A DNA stretch of 32,874 bases from Thomasclavelia saccharogumia DSM 17460 (GCF_000686665.1 NZ_JMLH01000031.1:1-32874); one strand, 5' to 3'; counted from the first letter of the stretch, positions 18,074 to 26,265 are shown. The notes: a model not told the origin generated them from the sequence alone. Numbers and translations: made by a program.

Positions 18074-19283
18074 CTAAAAAGTCATCTCCTTTCTTGCATA
18101 CCTCAATAAATTTATCAATTTCTTCAAAGGTATTATAAAAATAAAATGAAGCCCTAAGTGTCTGGCTAACATCTAAAAACTCATCAAGAATCTTAGCACA
18201 ATGTTGTCCGGCTCTAATAGCAATTCCATATGTATTAAATAATGAAGCGCCATCTTGACTAAAAACCCCTTTAATATTAAAAGCGATTGCACCATGACCA
18301 TTAGGATTATATACTTCAATATTATCTAATTCTAATAATTTTTTAACGGCATATTTTCTCAATTCCAGCTCATATTTATGAATATCATCCATTCCAATAC
18401 TCATCAAATATTCGATTGCTGCTCCTAGTCCAATAACGCCTTCAATATTCGGTGTTCCAGATTCAAATTTTGCTGGAGGTGTCTTTAATTTGACATTTCC
18501 ACAACTTTTATATCGGGCGTTGCTACCTCCGCCCCAGCGAGTCGGTTTAGTTTCTTCTAGTAAATTATATTTACCATAAAGGATTCCAACTCCTGTGGGT
18601 CCACACATTTTATGACCAGAAAAGACCAAAAAATCTAGATCCAGCTCTTTAACATCTACTTTTTGATGAGGAACACTTTGAGCACCATCAACACAAACGA
18701 TGATTCCTCTTTCATGAGCAATCTTACAAATTTCTTTAATTGGACTATCATATCCTAAAACATTAGTAACTTGAGCAATTGAAATGATCTTGGTCTTATC
18801 AGTAATTGCTTTCATTACATTTTCAACTGTTAAACGACCATCATCATCTAAATCAATATATTTGATTACACTGCCCACACTATCACAAACTTCAAACCAT
18901 GGTAAAGTATTTGAAGCATGTTCAGCTACCGTCAGTAGTATTTCATCACCTTCATTTAAATGTGTCATTCCATAACCAAAAGCAATCATATTTAAACCAT
19001 CAGTCGTTCCATATGTATAAACAACTTCATGATGATCACAATTAATAAATTTAGCAACGATTTTTCGCGTTTTTTCATATTGCTCATCAACATCATGCGA
19101 TAAATCATAATCACCACGATGAGCGTTGCCAGAATAATTTGTTAAATAATCGCATACAGCATCAATTACACATTGAGGTTTTAAAGTCGTAGCTCCATTA
19201 TCAAAATAAATTAACGGTTTTCCATGCATCATAGTGCCATTTAGCATCGGAAAATCTTGACGAATTTTTGTAATATCAAACAT
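18057..19283 (-). CDS. sufS: Cysteine desulfurase SufS
   Basis: PLP enzyme taking sulfur from cysteine, giving alanine and a persulfide. The 408-residue class V aminotransferase fold is complete: YFDNGATTLKP (26-36), NAHRG (53-57), AEHASN with H122 stacking on PLP, DGAQS (199-203), PLP lysine K225 in SGHKMCGPTG, and catalytic Cys362 in RAGQHCAK, the short-loop type II (SufS) form. It starts with ATG overlapping the sufD stop by one base (TAATG), implying coupling. Transfers sulfur to SufU, encoded next. Confidence 0.96.
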   Translation of the reverse strand: MFDITKIRQDFPMLNGTMMHGKPLIYFDNGATTLKPQCVIDAVCDYLTNYSGNAHRGDYDLSHDVDEQYEKTRKIVAKFINCDHHEVVYTYGTTDGLNMIAFGYGMTHLNEGDEILLTVAEHASNTLPWFEVCDSVGSVIKYIDLDDDGRLTVENVMKAITDKTKIISIAQVTNVLGYDSPIKEICKIAHERGIIVCVDGAQSVPHQKVDVKELDLDFLVFSGHKMCGPTGVGILYGKYNLLEETKPTRWGGGSNARYKSCGNVKLKTPPAKFESGTPNIEGVIGLGAAIEYLMSIGMDDIHKYELELRKYAVKKLLELDNIEVYNPNGHGAIAFNIKGVFSQDGASLFNTYGIAIRAGQHCAKILDEFLDVSQTLRASFYFYNTFEEIDKFIEVCKKGDDFLDAFFG

Positions 19284-20176
19284 TAAATTCCCACCTTTTC
19301 TCTTAGTGTTTCATTAAATAATTCTTTTAATTCATCATTATCAATAAATTCTAGTACAGGAATAAAATATCCATATGTAACTAGATGCATGGCATCTTCT
19401 TTACTTAAACCTCGTGACTGTAGATAATATAAATGTTCTTCATCGATTTTACCAACACTAGCACCATGACTAGCTTTGACATCATATTCATCAATATATA
19501 AATATGGATTAGCTTTTGCGTTGCAGCCTTTATCAAAAACAATGATTTTATTTGTTTGATGACTATTTGACTGATGATTTCCTTTTTTTATTGTCCCAAT
19601 TCCATCAATAATCAAATTTGCTTGATTTTTTACAACACCATAATTATCCATGATACCTGTAGTAAATGGCGCTTCATGAACTAATGATAATGTCAGATGT
19701 TTCTTCTCTTCACCTCTAGCAAGTGCTGCTAAACGCACTGTTGCATTGGCATTTTCTTCAATTAAAGCATAATTGATATTTGTATCGATACTGTTATTTG
19801 ACAATTCAACATATGCGCACTTAACACTACTATCACGTTTTATTTGGACATTTTCAACAATATTTGTTTTAACTTCTATATTACTTTGGTTATCAACATA
19901 TCTTAATATATTACTATTTTCTAATATTTCAATATTTTTAATGAATTTAGCATCCACTTTAAAATCATACGTTTCTACTAATTCTAATGATCCTTTGATT
20001 GATAGATCGATTTTGTAATTTCCTATTTGATCAATCAGGTAAATAATTTGTAATGATCCGGCATTATCAACAATAATTTTATTATCGATTATTTTGATTT
20101 CATCATTACCTTTATGACTTATAATTGTACCATTTTGAACTACTAAATAATTTCTAATATCTTGTAATTGATTCAT
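19283..20176 (-). CDS. sufD: Fe-S cluster assembly protein SufD, short form
   Basis: SufD is the SufB paralogue that completes the SufBCD scaffold. Here it has only 297 residues, against about 420-440 in E. coli or B. subtilis. The N-terminal helical domain is missing, and the reading frame begins directly with the beta-helix part. The C-terminus is intact: DEYDVKASHGASVGKIDEEHLYYLQSRGLSKEDA, with H237 corresponding to the essential His360 of E. coli SufD and SRGLSKEDA binding SufC. Start and stop both share a base with neighbours (TAATG at each end), so the short length is not caused by a lost start. Probably a genuine compact form in this lineage. Confidence 0.92.
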   Translation of the reverse strand: MNQLQDIRNYLVVQNGTIISHKGNDEIKIIDNKIIVDNAGSLQIIYLIDQIGNYKIDLSIKGSLELVETYDFKVDAKFIKNIEILENSNILRYVDNQSNIEVKTNIVENVQIKRDSSVKCAYVELSNNSIDTNINYALIEENANATVRLAALARGEEKKHLTLSLVHEAPFTTGIMDNYGVVKNQANLIIDGIGTIKKGNHQSNSHQTNKIIVFDKGCNAKANPYLYIDEYDVKASHGASVGKIDEEHLYYLQSRGLSKEDAMHLVTYGYFIPVLEFIDNDELKELFNETLREKVGI

Positions 20177-20991
20177 TATTTAATTTTCATTCTTTCTTTA
20201 TTGGCACAGCTTTCAAGTAAAATCGGTTTCTTTTCATTAGTTGCTATTTCAACCCCTAATTCTTTTACCCAGTCATAACCTTCTTGATCAATTTTTTCCA
20301 CTACTTCTTTTCCACCACTTAAAATAATTTTTCCATCGACTAATACATGAACATGACTTGGTGGTACCAATTCAAACAAACGTTCATAATGGGAAACCAT
20401 CACACAACCAAAATCATCTGATTTCATTTCATTGATTGCATTAGCAACAATTTTTAAAGCATCTACATCTAAACCAGAATCAATTTCATCTAATAAAGCA
20501 AACTTAGGCTGTAACAATTTCATTTGTAAAATTTCATTACGTTTCTTTTCACCACCTGAAAAACCTTCATTTAAATAACGATGAGCCAAATTTTCATCCA
20601 TATTCAAATCAGCGATGTTTTTTTCTAATATTCGTACAAATTTAAATAATGATATTGGTTTTTCTTGATGAGCATTTACCGCTGCTCTTAAAAAATCTGA
20701 AGTCGTAACGCCAGGAATTTCTTGAGGATACTGCATTCCTAAAAATATCCCTGCCTTGCTTCTTTCATCAACGCTCATTTTTAAAACGTCACGATCATCT
20801 AAATAAATACTTCCCTTTGTAACTACATATTTAGGATGTCCCATGATAACTGATAATAATGTTGATTTACCATTACCATTAGGACCCATAAGGGCATGAA
20901 TCTCACCAGTATTTATTGTTAAATCAATCCCTTTTAGAATCTCTTTTTCACCAATACCCACATGTAAATCTTCTATTTTTAAAGTTGACAT
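20176..20991 (-). CDS. sufC: Fe-S assembly ATPase SufC
   Basis: ABC-type ATPase that drives the SufBCD complex. 271 residues: Walker A GPNGNGKST (36-44), Q-loop MQYPQEIPGV (86-95), signature FSGGEKKRNEI (144-154) and Walker B FALLDEIDSGLD (164-175), with DEIDSGLD being the SufC-specific form. A C-terminal tail of about 20 residues goes slightly beyond the usual end. First gene of the operon; AAAGGGG lies about 6 nt before ATG. Its stop overlaps the sufD start (TAATG). Confidence 0.96.
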   Translation of the reverse strand: MSTLKIEDLHVGIGEKEILKGIDLTINTGEIHALMGPNGNGKSTLLSVIMGHPKYVVTKGSIYLDDRDVLKMSVDERSKAGIFLGMQYPQEIPGVTTSDFLRAAVNAHQEKPISLFKFVRILEKNIADLNMDENLAHRYLNEGFSGGEKKRNEILQMKLLQPKFALLDEIDSGLDVDALKIVANAINEMKSDDFGCVMVSHYERLFELVPPSHVHVLVDGKIILSGGKEVVEKIDQEGYDWVKELGVEIATNEKKPILLESCANKERMKIK

Positions 20992-21020
20992 TTCTAAGCC
21001 CCTTTCTATTTCTAACTAAT

Positions 21021-21049
21021 TCTACTAAATAAGTTACTAAAAAACAAAT
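21021..21049 (-). promoter_or_regulatory. Candidate promoter of the suf operon
   Basis: On the - strand TTGTTT (21044-21049), 17 bp and TAGAAT (21021-21026), about 30 nt before the sufC start. The -35 box is weak. The divergent gap to the next gene is about 160 nt. Confidence 0.4.
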
Positions 21050-21123
21050 AAAATGATAATTATTAATAAATTTTTTCTTTTCTAAAATAGAAATCCATTT
21101 CAATTTATATTATTACCAGATTG

Positions 21124-21132
21124 TGGTATATT
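21124..21132 (+). promoter_or_regulatory. Possible extended -10 promoter of the AI-2E family gene
   Basis: TGGTATATT fits TGn + TATATT. A perfect TATAAT at 21137-21142 is too close to the SD (21143-21149) to serve as the -10 box. No clear -35. Confidence 0.35.
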
Positions 21133-21154
21133 TATATATAATGGAGGTGTAAAA

Positions 21155-22234
21155 ATGGAACTTTTAAATAAATTTTTACGTATTATTTCCTCAAAAAAAA
21201 TCACGCATACGTTATTAAATTTAATGATCGTATTAGTAATCATTCTTTTGATTATTTCCACCAGTGATTTATGGAGTGGTGTCATTAATATCATCTGGTT
21301 GGTTTCACGACCGTTTATCATTGGCTTTACGATTGCTTTTGTTTTAAATCCTTTAATCAATTTTGTTGATAAATATGTAAAAAGACGAAATATCTCTGTC
21401 ATATTAATATATTTAGCATCTTTAGCAATTTTGATTTTAATTATTTCTCTTGCAGTGCCGATGATTTATGACAGTATCTCCGAAATGTTTCCAGCTTTTA
21501 ATGCAGGATTAAAAGAAATTGGTGTTTTTGTTCAAGATAATTTTAATTATGATATTTCATCTTTGACTAGTTATATTCAAAATATTGTTAGTGATTTTTT
21601 TAACGATTCTACCGTTTTAGATACGACGATAGATGTTTTAAATCAAGTATTGATAAATGTAACTAATATCTTGATTTACATAATTTTAGCTGTTTATATG
21701 TCGAGTACATTTAATCATATTCGTCAAACAATAAAAAAAATCACTGCAAGAATTAATCATCAGCTACCGGGATATTTAAAAGAAATTGATTTATCATTAG
21801 TTCAATATGTTAAAGCATTTTTTATTGGTGCAATTGCCCAAGCTATTACAGTTATGTTGATGTACTTATTGATTGGTCATCCTAACTGGTTGATTTTAGG
21901 ATTTGTTTCTGGGGTAAGTTCAATCATTCCTTATGTGGGACCAATTGCAGCTAATTGTTTAGGCCTTGTCACTTCTTTAGGAATGGGCACTACGACGATC
22001 TTAGCTTTATGTGTTTTGATCTTTATTCAATCAATTGTTATGTCTTATATTATTACACCTAAAATATATTCTTCACGAATTGATTTAAGTATTATGTGGG
22101 TTCTTTTTGGAATTTTATCTGGTTCGTCTTTATTTGGCATGTTAGGAATGGTTATTGCAATGCCTTTATTAGTAAGTGTAAAAGTGACTTATCAAGTCTA
22201 CAAAGAACATCATCAGGATAAATTATTAATTTGA
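21155..22234 (+). CDS. AI-2E family transporter (UPF0118)
   Basis: A 359-residue polytopic membrane protein of the AI-2E exporter-like family (PF01594), trimming to about seven or eight hydrophobic segments. Typical features: the N-terminal RPFIIGFTIAFVLNPLINFVDKY, a soluble-looking loop about 100-165, then ITNILIYIILAVYMS, and the conserved core GAIAQAITVMLMYLLIGHPNWLILGFVSGVSSIIPYVGPIAANC (about 222-266), with the PYVGP motif, and the end GMLGMVIAMPLLVSVKV. Members export various small solutes, including autoinducer-2 in one E. coli case and Na+/H+ in others, so the substrate is open. GGAGGTG lies 5 nt before ATG. A hairpin terminator starts at its stop codon, so it is a single-gene unit. 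Confidence 0.9.
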   Translation: MELLNKFLRIISSKKITHTLLNLMIVLVIILLIISTSDLWSGVINIIWLVSRPFIIGFTIAFVLNPLINFVDKYVKRRNISVILIYLASLAILILIISLAVPMIYDSISEMFPAFNAGLKEIGVFVQDNFNYDISSLTSYIQNIVSDFFNDSTVLDTTIDVLNQVLINVTNILIYIILAVYMSSTFNHIRQTIKKITARINHQLPGYLKEIDLSLVQYVKAFFIGAIAQAITVMLMYLLIGHPNWLILGFVSGVSSIIPYVGPIAANCLGLVTSLGMGTTTILALCVLIFIQSIVMSYIITPKIYSSRIDLSIMWVLFGILSGSSLFGMLGMVIAMPLLVSVKVTYQVYKEHHQDKLLI

Positions 22235-22255
22235 TACACTTAGTGTATCTTTTTG
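22233..22255 (+). terminator. Terminator of the AI-2E family gene
   Basis: A perfect 7-bp hairpin (GATACAC / GTGTATC, TTA loop) is followed by TTTTTG. The first bases are part of the stop codon. Confidence 0.85.
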
Positions 22256-22256
22256 T

Positions 22257-22285
22257 TTGAATTTCAAAATAATATGTATTATATT
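22257..22285 (+). promoter_or_regulatory. Candidate promoter of the hemolysin III-family gene
   Basis: TTGAAT (22257-22262), 17 bp and TATATT (22280-22285). The expected start falls very near the SD, leaving a short leader, so the assignment is uncertain. Confidence 0.35.
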
Positions 22286-22302
22286 ATTTTCAGGTGATAG
22301 AT

Positions 22303-22974
22303 ATGGAAAAAGTTAATAATGAATTATCAAGAAAAATCAAACATATTTTTCCACCTTATTTCAAAGAAGAGCTGTTTAATTGTATAACTCATGGCATTAT
22401 GGCTTTTATCACGCTGATTTTGATTCCAGTTTGTGCTGTATATGCTTATATTAAAGGTGGAATATTACAATCATTTAGTGTCAGTGTATTTACCATTTGT
22501 ATTTTTTTAATGTTTTTAGTATCAACTCTTTATCATGCCATGGATCATAACAGTTCCCATAAACAAGTATTTAGAATTTTAGATCATATTTTTATTTATT
22601 TTGCAATAGCAGGAAGTTATACTCCGGTTGCTTTGTGTTTGATCAAAGGATATCAGGGAATTATCATTTTGATCATCCAGTGGGTCATGGTATTAGTTGG
22701 CATTTTATATAAATCTATCTCAATAAAAAGCCTTCCTAAACTTTCTTTAACGATTTATTTGGTGATGGGATGGACTGCAATATTATTCTTTCCATCAATC
22801 ATTAATAATTCTAGTGCCATTTTTCTATGGCTGATCGTTGCAGGAGGGGTTATGTATTCAATTGGAGCTTTCTTTTATGCAAATAAAAAGATTCCTTATA
22901 ATCATGTTATTTGGCACATTTTTATTTCAATAGCTTCAATTCTACATTTTATTGCTATCGTTTTCTATATTTAA
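22303..22974 (+). CDS. Hemolysin III family membrane protein
   Basis: A 223-residue seven-helix membrane protein of the HlyIII/PAQR family (PF03006), related to Bacillus YplQ and eukaryotic progestin/adipoQ receptors. Metal-site residues typical of the family are visible: THG near the first helix, STLYHAMDH in helix 2-3, LDHIFIYFAIAGSYTP, and HVIWHIFISIASILHFIAI at the end (Ser, Asp and three His). The family is probably a metal-dependent hydrolase or receptor-like protein; lysis of blood cells has been shown for only a few members and should not be assumed here. ATG at 22303 with AGGTGA 5 nt upstream is preferred over GTG at 22294. Confidence 0.9.
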   Translation: MEKVNNELSRKIKHIFPPYFKEELFNCITHGIMAFITLILIPVCAVYAYIKGGILQSFSVSVFTICIFLMFLVSTLYHAMDHNSSHKQVFRILDHIFIYFAIAGSYTPVALCLIKGYQGIIILIIQWVMVLVGILYKSISIKSLPKLSLTIYLVMGWTAILFFPSIINNSSAIFLWLIVAGGVMYSIGAFFYANKKIPYNHVIWHIFISIASILHFIAIVFYI

Positions 22975-23001
22975 GGGATGTCAAAACTGACATCCCTTTT
23001 C
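22973..23001. terminator. Terminator shared by the hemolysin III gene and the micro-peptide genes
   Basis: A perfect 10-bp stem (AAGGGATGTC / GACATCCCTT) with a 6-nt loop is followed by TTT on the + strand. It overlaps the + stop codon and lies directly after the stop of the - strand peptide at 23003, where its T-run is poor. Confidence 0.75.
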
Positions 23002-23002
23002 A

Positions 23003-23080
23003 TTAACACATATTACAGATAATAACTAATAATATGAATAAAACTAATACTAAAGTAAAAGAGTTATCTTGGCAAGCCAT
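23003..23080 (-). CDS. YjcZ-like tiny hydrophobic peptide (25 aa)
   Basis: A 25-residue reading frame starting MACQDNSFT and ending in a Leu/Val/Ile-rich helix (LVLVLFILLVII) with a Cys-Asn-Met-Cys tail. AAGGAGG lies 8 nt upstream of ATG, an ideal site. The short polar head followed by F-x-L-V-V-L-F-I-L-L-I-I is the pattern of the YjcZ-type tiny transmembrane sporulation peptides. It sits 15 nt after the previous peptide gene, and its SD overlaps that gene's stop, so the two form a mini-operon. The function of the group is poorly known; membrane insertion in the mother cell or forespore is an inference from the family. Confidence 0.75.
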   Translation of the reverse strand: MACQDNSFTLVLVLFILLVIICNMC

Positions 23081-23095
23081 TGCAATCGCCTCCTT

Positions 23096-23176
23096 TTATA
23101 AACAATAGATACCGACAATAACTAAAATAATGAATAAAACATACATATGAACATTTTTGCATTTACAGTTACTCAT
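23096..23176 (-). CDS. YjcZ-like tiny hydrophobic peptide (26 aa)
   Basis: A 26-residue frame starting MSNCKCKNV with a hydrophobic stretch YVLFIILVIVGIYCL. AGGAGGG lies 7 nt before ATG. The Cys-x-Cys-containing head followed by one short helix resembles the second peptide and the YjcZ group. First gene of a two-gene - strand unit. A CATAATTTA element at 23205-23213 on the - strand resembles a mother-cell sigma-factor (SigE/SigK) -10 box, but the -35 part is not convincing. Confidence 0.72.
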   Translation of the reverse strand: MSNCKCKNVHMYVLFIILVIVGIYCL

Positions 23177-23251
23177 CTATTTCCCTCCTACCACCTACAT
23201 ATTATAAATTATGTTAAAATAACAATTGCTAGTGTGTTTTTGCCTATTTTA

Positions 23252-23280
23252 TTGAAATTAAGTAAAGAAAATAGTATAAT
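23252..23280 (+). promoter_or_regulatory. Strong sigma-A promoter of the PrsA-like operon
   Basis: TTGAAA (23252-23257), exactly 17 bp, then a perfect TATAAT (23275-23280). It lies 32 nt upstream of the start codon, with AAGGAGG between. One of the best promoters in the window. Confidence 0.85.
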
Positions 23281-23312
23281 CATATCGTTATGGAAAGATA
23301 AGGAGGAAAAAT

Positions 23313-24308
23313 ATGAAATTAGGAAAATATGCTGCTGCTTTAGTAGTAACTAGTTTCTTATTAACTGGATGCGGTAATTCCAAAACAGTTAAAGAGGATG
23401 GGAAATATGTAGTTGCCTCTTTAAGCAAAGGTAAAAAAGATAAAAATATCTTTGCTGATGATATCTTTGAGGATATCACTAATACAACTAGTGGTAAAAG
23501 TGCTTTTTTTGAAGCTGTTTTACAACAATTGATGGATGACAAATTCCCTATTGATGATGACATGGAAACAGATGCTAAAAGAACAGTAGACCAAATTCAA
23601 GCATATTATGAAAATCAATATGGGGATAATGCTGAAGAACAATTGAATACTGTTTTATCTTCTAGTGGTTATGCATCATTAGATGCTTATCGTGAGGCAA
23701 TGGTTAAAGCTTATCAAAAATCTAACTTTTTACTAGATTATGTAGAAAATAATTTTGATGAAGTTTTTGATGACTACTACACACAATCAAGTCCTCGTGA
23801 AGCAAGCATTATCAAAGTTGCTATGACTGATGTAGATAATCCAACTGAAGCTGAAAGCACAAAATTAAACGAAGTAGCTGCTTTGCTTTCTTCAAGCAAG
23901 TCATTTGGTGATATTGCAAAAGATTATTCTGATGACACTACTACTAATATGAATAAAGGTGGTTTAGGTGTTGTTGATACAACTAGCAGTATTAGCAGTA
24001 CTTATGGCAGTGATGTAGAAACTAAAATTTTAGCACTAAATGAAGGAGAAATAAGCGAGGCCATTAAAGGTAGTGATGGTTATTATTTTGTAACTGTAAC
24101 TAACACAGATAAAGATACAATCAAAAAATCACTTAAAAAGGATCTTTCAATAGATAGTCCTTTGATTTCTTATGATTTGTATCTACCATATATTGCATAT
24201 CAATCATATGATGTAAAATATAGCGATGACGATGTTGAAAAACTTGTAAACAGTATTATTGAAGATGCGTTAAAAGAACGTGAAACTAGTAGAGGAGGAA
24301 CTGAGTAA
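23313..24308 (+). CDS. PrsA-like foldase lipoprotein (peptidyl-prolyl isomerase)
   Basis: A 331-residue extracellular lipoprotein with lipobox LLTGC (Cys20). The mature part resembles PrsA/SurA chaperones: a helical N-terminal domain (about 50-155, E-rich with QLMDDKF and YYENQYGD), then a parvulin-type domain (about 160-262) with ASIIKVAM, SFGDIAKDYSDD.....GGLGVVD and GSDGYYFVTV, then a C-terminal helical tail. It would help secreted proteins fold at the outer face of the membrane. Several parvulin catalytic positions appear altered, so isomerase activity is uncertain. Its stop shares a base with the next gene (TAATG). Confidence 0.87.
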   Translation: MKLGKYAAALVVTSFLLTGCGNSKTVKEDGKYVVASLSKGKKDKNIFADDIFEDITNTTSGKSAFFEAVLQQLMDDKFPIDDDMETDAKRTVDQIQAYYENQYGDNAEEQLNTVLSSSGYASLDAYREAMVKAYQKSNFLLDYVENNFDEVFDDYYTQSSPREASIIKVAMTDVDNPTEAESTKLNEVAALLSSSKSFGDIAKDYSDDTTTNMNKGGLGVVDTTSSISSTYGSDVETKILALNEGEISEAIKGSDGYYFVTVTNTDKDTIKKSLKKDLSIDSPLISYDLYLPYIAYQSYDVKYSDDDVEKLVNSIIEDALKERETSRGGTE

Positions 24309-25168
24309 TGAAGAAAAAAATATTTCCATTAATGGTTGCTGGAACTTTATTAGTAGGATGCGGTTCTTCTAGTGCTGTAAATTATTCAAGTGAAGTAAGC
24401 GATGGCGATAAAACTGTAATTACTGTTGGTGATACTGAAATTAATAAAAATGAAATATATCACTATTTATTAGAACAATATGGAAGTTCTGAAGTTTTAT
24501 CTTTAGCTCTTACTTATATTGCAGATCAAGAAATCACTGATGAAGATGCTATTAAAACTAAAGTCGATGAAAGGGTTGCTAGTACAAAAGAGAATATATC
24601 TACTTCTTTAGATGAATATGCAAAACAACTAGGTTATGAAGATGAACAAGCTTATATTGATGATATTGTAACTGCTGGTGTTAAACAAGAAATGCTCAAA
24701 GAAAAATATATTGATGAAAAATATGATGATTTAGTCAAAGAATATAAACCTAAGTATTTAAAAATCATTACAGTAGATACAGAATCAGGAGCTTTAAGTC
24801 TAATTGATCAAATTAATGAAGGTGCTGATTTTGATACGGTTATGAATGAAAACAGTGGTAGTGATGCTGGAATGGTAACTACTGAATCTACTAGTGTTGA
24901 TTCTAAAATTATTGACAAGTTAGATAAATTTACTAAAGATGGTTTATACAGCAAAACAATTAAAACATCTGAATCTAAATATGCAGTTATTTACGTATAT
25001 AATAGTGATCAAAGCGCGATTAAAGATGAAATTAAGAGTAATTTAGCTTCTATTAGTGAAATGTCAACTAAAATGGAAAGTTATTATTTAAAACAATATA
25101 ATTTTGATATTTATGAAGAAGCAATTAAAGATGAAATTGAAGAATCTAATGCCGATTATCTAGGATAA
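24308..25168 (+). CDS. Second PrsA-like foldase lipoprotein
   Basis: A 286-residue lipoprotein with lipobox LLVGC (Cys18). It has the PrsA pattern: TVITVGDTEINKNEIYHYLLEQYG (about 36-59), typical of the chaperone N-terminal domain, a long acidic helical region, and a degenerate parvulin-like segment about 150-232 (YLKIITVD, GADFDTVMNENSGSDAG, YAVIYVYN). The usual GG-x-LG part is reduced to DAGMV, so it is probably a chaperone without isomerase activity. Translationally coupled to the preceding gene by TAATG and ended by a strong terminator; the two proteins may work as a pair. Confidence 0.85.
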   Translation: MKKKIFPLMVAGTLLVGCGSSSAVNYSSEVSDGDKTVITVGDTEINKNEIYHYLLEQYGSSEVLSLALTYIADQEITDEDAIKTKVDERVASTKENISTSLDEYAKQLGYEDEQAYIDDIVTAGVKQEMLKEKYIDEKYDDLVKEYKPKYLKIITVDTESGALSLIDQINEGADFDTVMNENSGSDAGMVTTESTSVDSKIIDKLDKFTKDGLYSKTIKTSESKYAVIYVYNSDQSAIKDEIKSNLASISEMSTKMESYYLKQYNFDIYEEAIKDEIEESNADYLG

Positions 25169-25192
25169 GGGGTTTACCCTTATCTTTTTTTT
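25164..25192 (+). terminator. Terminator of the PrsA-like operon
   Basis: A perfect 8-bp stem (GATAAGGG / CCCTTATC, 5-nt loop) is followed by eight T. It includes the stop codon. Confidence 0.9.
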
Positions 25193-25223
25193 ATGTTAAA
25201 ATAGCTTTATGGAGGACGTATTT

Positions 25224-25628
25224 ATGGAAAACTGTATTTTTTGTAAGATTGCAAAAAAAGAAATACCTGGAAAAGTTATTTATGAAGATGATATCTGTCT
25301 TGCTTTTTTAGATTTAAGTCAAACTACTAATGGACATACATTAGTTATTCCCAAAAAGCATTATAAAAATTTTTTAGAAGTTGATGATGATACTTTAGCT
25401 CATCTATCAAAAGTTACTAAAAAACTTGCTAAAAAAATCGTTACTAATTTAAATGCTTTAGGAGTAAATATTCTTACTAATGCAAATGAAGCTGCTGGAC
25501 AAACTGTGATGCATTTTCATATTCACATTATACCGCGCTATGACGAGACAGATAAAATTGAGATCAATTTTGCAGATCGTAGTAATGATGTTGATCTTGA
25601 TAATATTTTAGCTAAAATAAACAAATAA
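25224..25628 (+). CDS. HIT family nucleotide hydrolase
   Basis: A 134-residue cytoplasmic histidine-triad protein. N-terminal CIFCKIAKKEIPG (the Cys-x-x-Cys start typical of bacterial HIT proteins), the middle HTLVIPKKHYKNF, and the active-site triad HFHIHIIPR, where the second and third His flank the catalytic centre. Family members cleave phosphoramidates or dinucleoside polyphosphates; the exact substrate is open. I start at 25224 because GGAGG lies 8 nt upstream. An in-frame ATG at 25209 would place that SD inside the coding region. Confidence 0.92.
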   Translation: MENCIFCKIAKKEIPGKVIYEDDICLAFLDLSQTTNGHTLVIPKKHYKNFLEVDDDTLAHLSKVTKKLAKKIVTNLNALGVNILTNANEAAGQTVMHFHIHIIPRYDETDKIEINFADRSNDVDLDNILAKINK

Positions 25629-25677
25629 CTTGAAATATTATATTTTAATATTGTTAATTTAATGGTATTTATGAATT

Positions 25678-25707
25678 AGAAATCTGATTCTCAGGTTTCT
25701 TTTTTTA
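25678..25707 (+). terminator. Terminator after the HIT gene
   Basis: A 9-bp stem (GAAATCTGA / TCAGGTTTC, one G-U pair, TTC loop) is followed by a seven-T run. Confidence 0.85.
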
Positions 25708-26038
25708 ACTATTAAATTATATGAATCAATATAGAAGTAATATTAAATTTTTTTAACTCTATGCGATAATATAGTATAAAAAGTTTTATATTGTTAAAGT
25801 TATCCTAAATAATCGTGGTAAAAAAGCTTTTATTTATGTTTATTTGTTAAATCCTATCATGATGGTGACAGAATCAAACGATGTACTATTTCATAATATG
25901 AAATCACTCTATTTTTGCAGTTGTCAATGAAATCAATCATTATCTTATGATTTAAATTTTTCAGTCATAAAAAAATCAAAGAGACTTTTTTATTTTTCTC
26001 CTCATATTTAACAGGAAATCATCAATTCTTTATTTATA

Positions 26039-26265
26039 TTGCTGATAATGATGGTAATGAAAGAAAACCTATGGAAAGCTATAAATAAAACACCTAAGGA
26101 TTTTAAAAGAAATTCTGGAGGATTAAGCAACTTTGAATATACACGCAGCAGACTGGTCTGGGCAAACAGAAAAAACGAACCTGTTCTCTCTACTCAAAAT
26201 CGAAGCAAGAAGTTTATAAATTTAAAAAATATCTAGACAATTCAAAAGGAACAACTGTCAAATTT
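26039..26265 (+). pseudogene. Remnant of an unidentified repeated element, possibly a transposase tail
   Basis: A 65-codon stretch without SD ends in LSTQNRSKKFINLKNI. In another frame the same bases read KQEVYKFKKYLDNSKGTTVKF. The second desert reads in matching fashion LSTP(stop)SKKFISF and NKKYLNKTKGTTEI, so both are eroded copies of one ancestral coding 3' end. I cannot assign the family. Confidence 0.4.

Noticed and set aside
21079-21093. Inverted repeat TTTCTA-AAA-TAGAAA in the suf / AI-2E gap, considered as an operator
   Set aside because: Short and AT-only in a very AT-rich gap; no known regulator site matches.
21137-21142. Perfect TATAAT before the AI-2E family gene
   Set aside because: It abuts the SD; transcription from it would start at or after the ribosome site.
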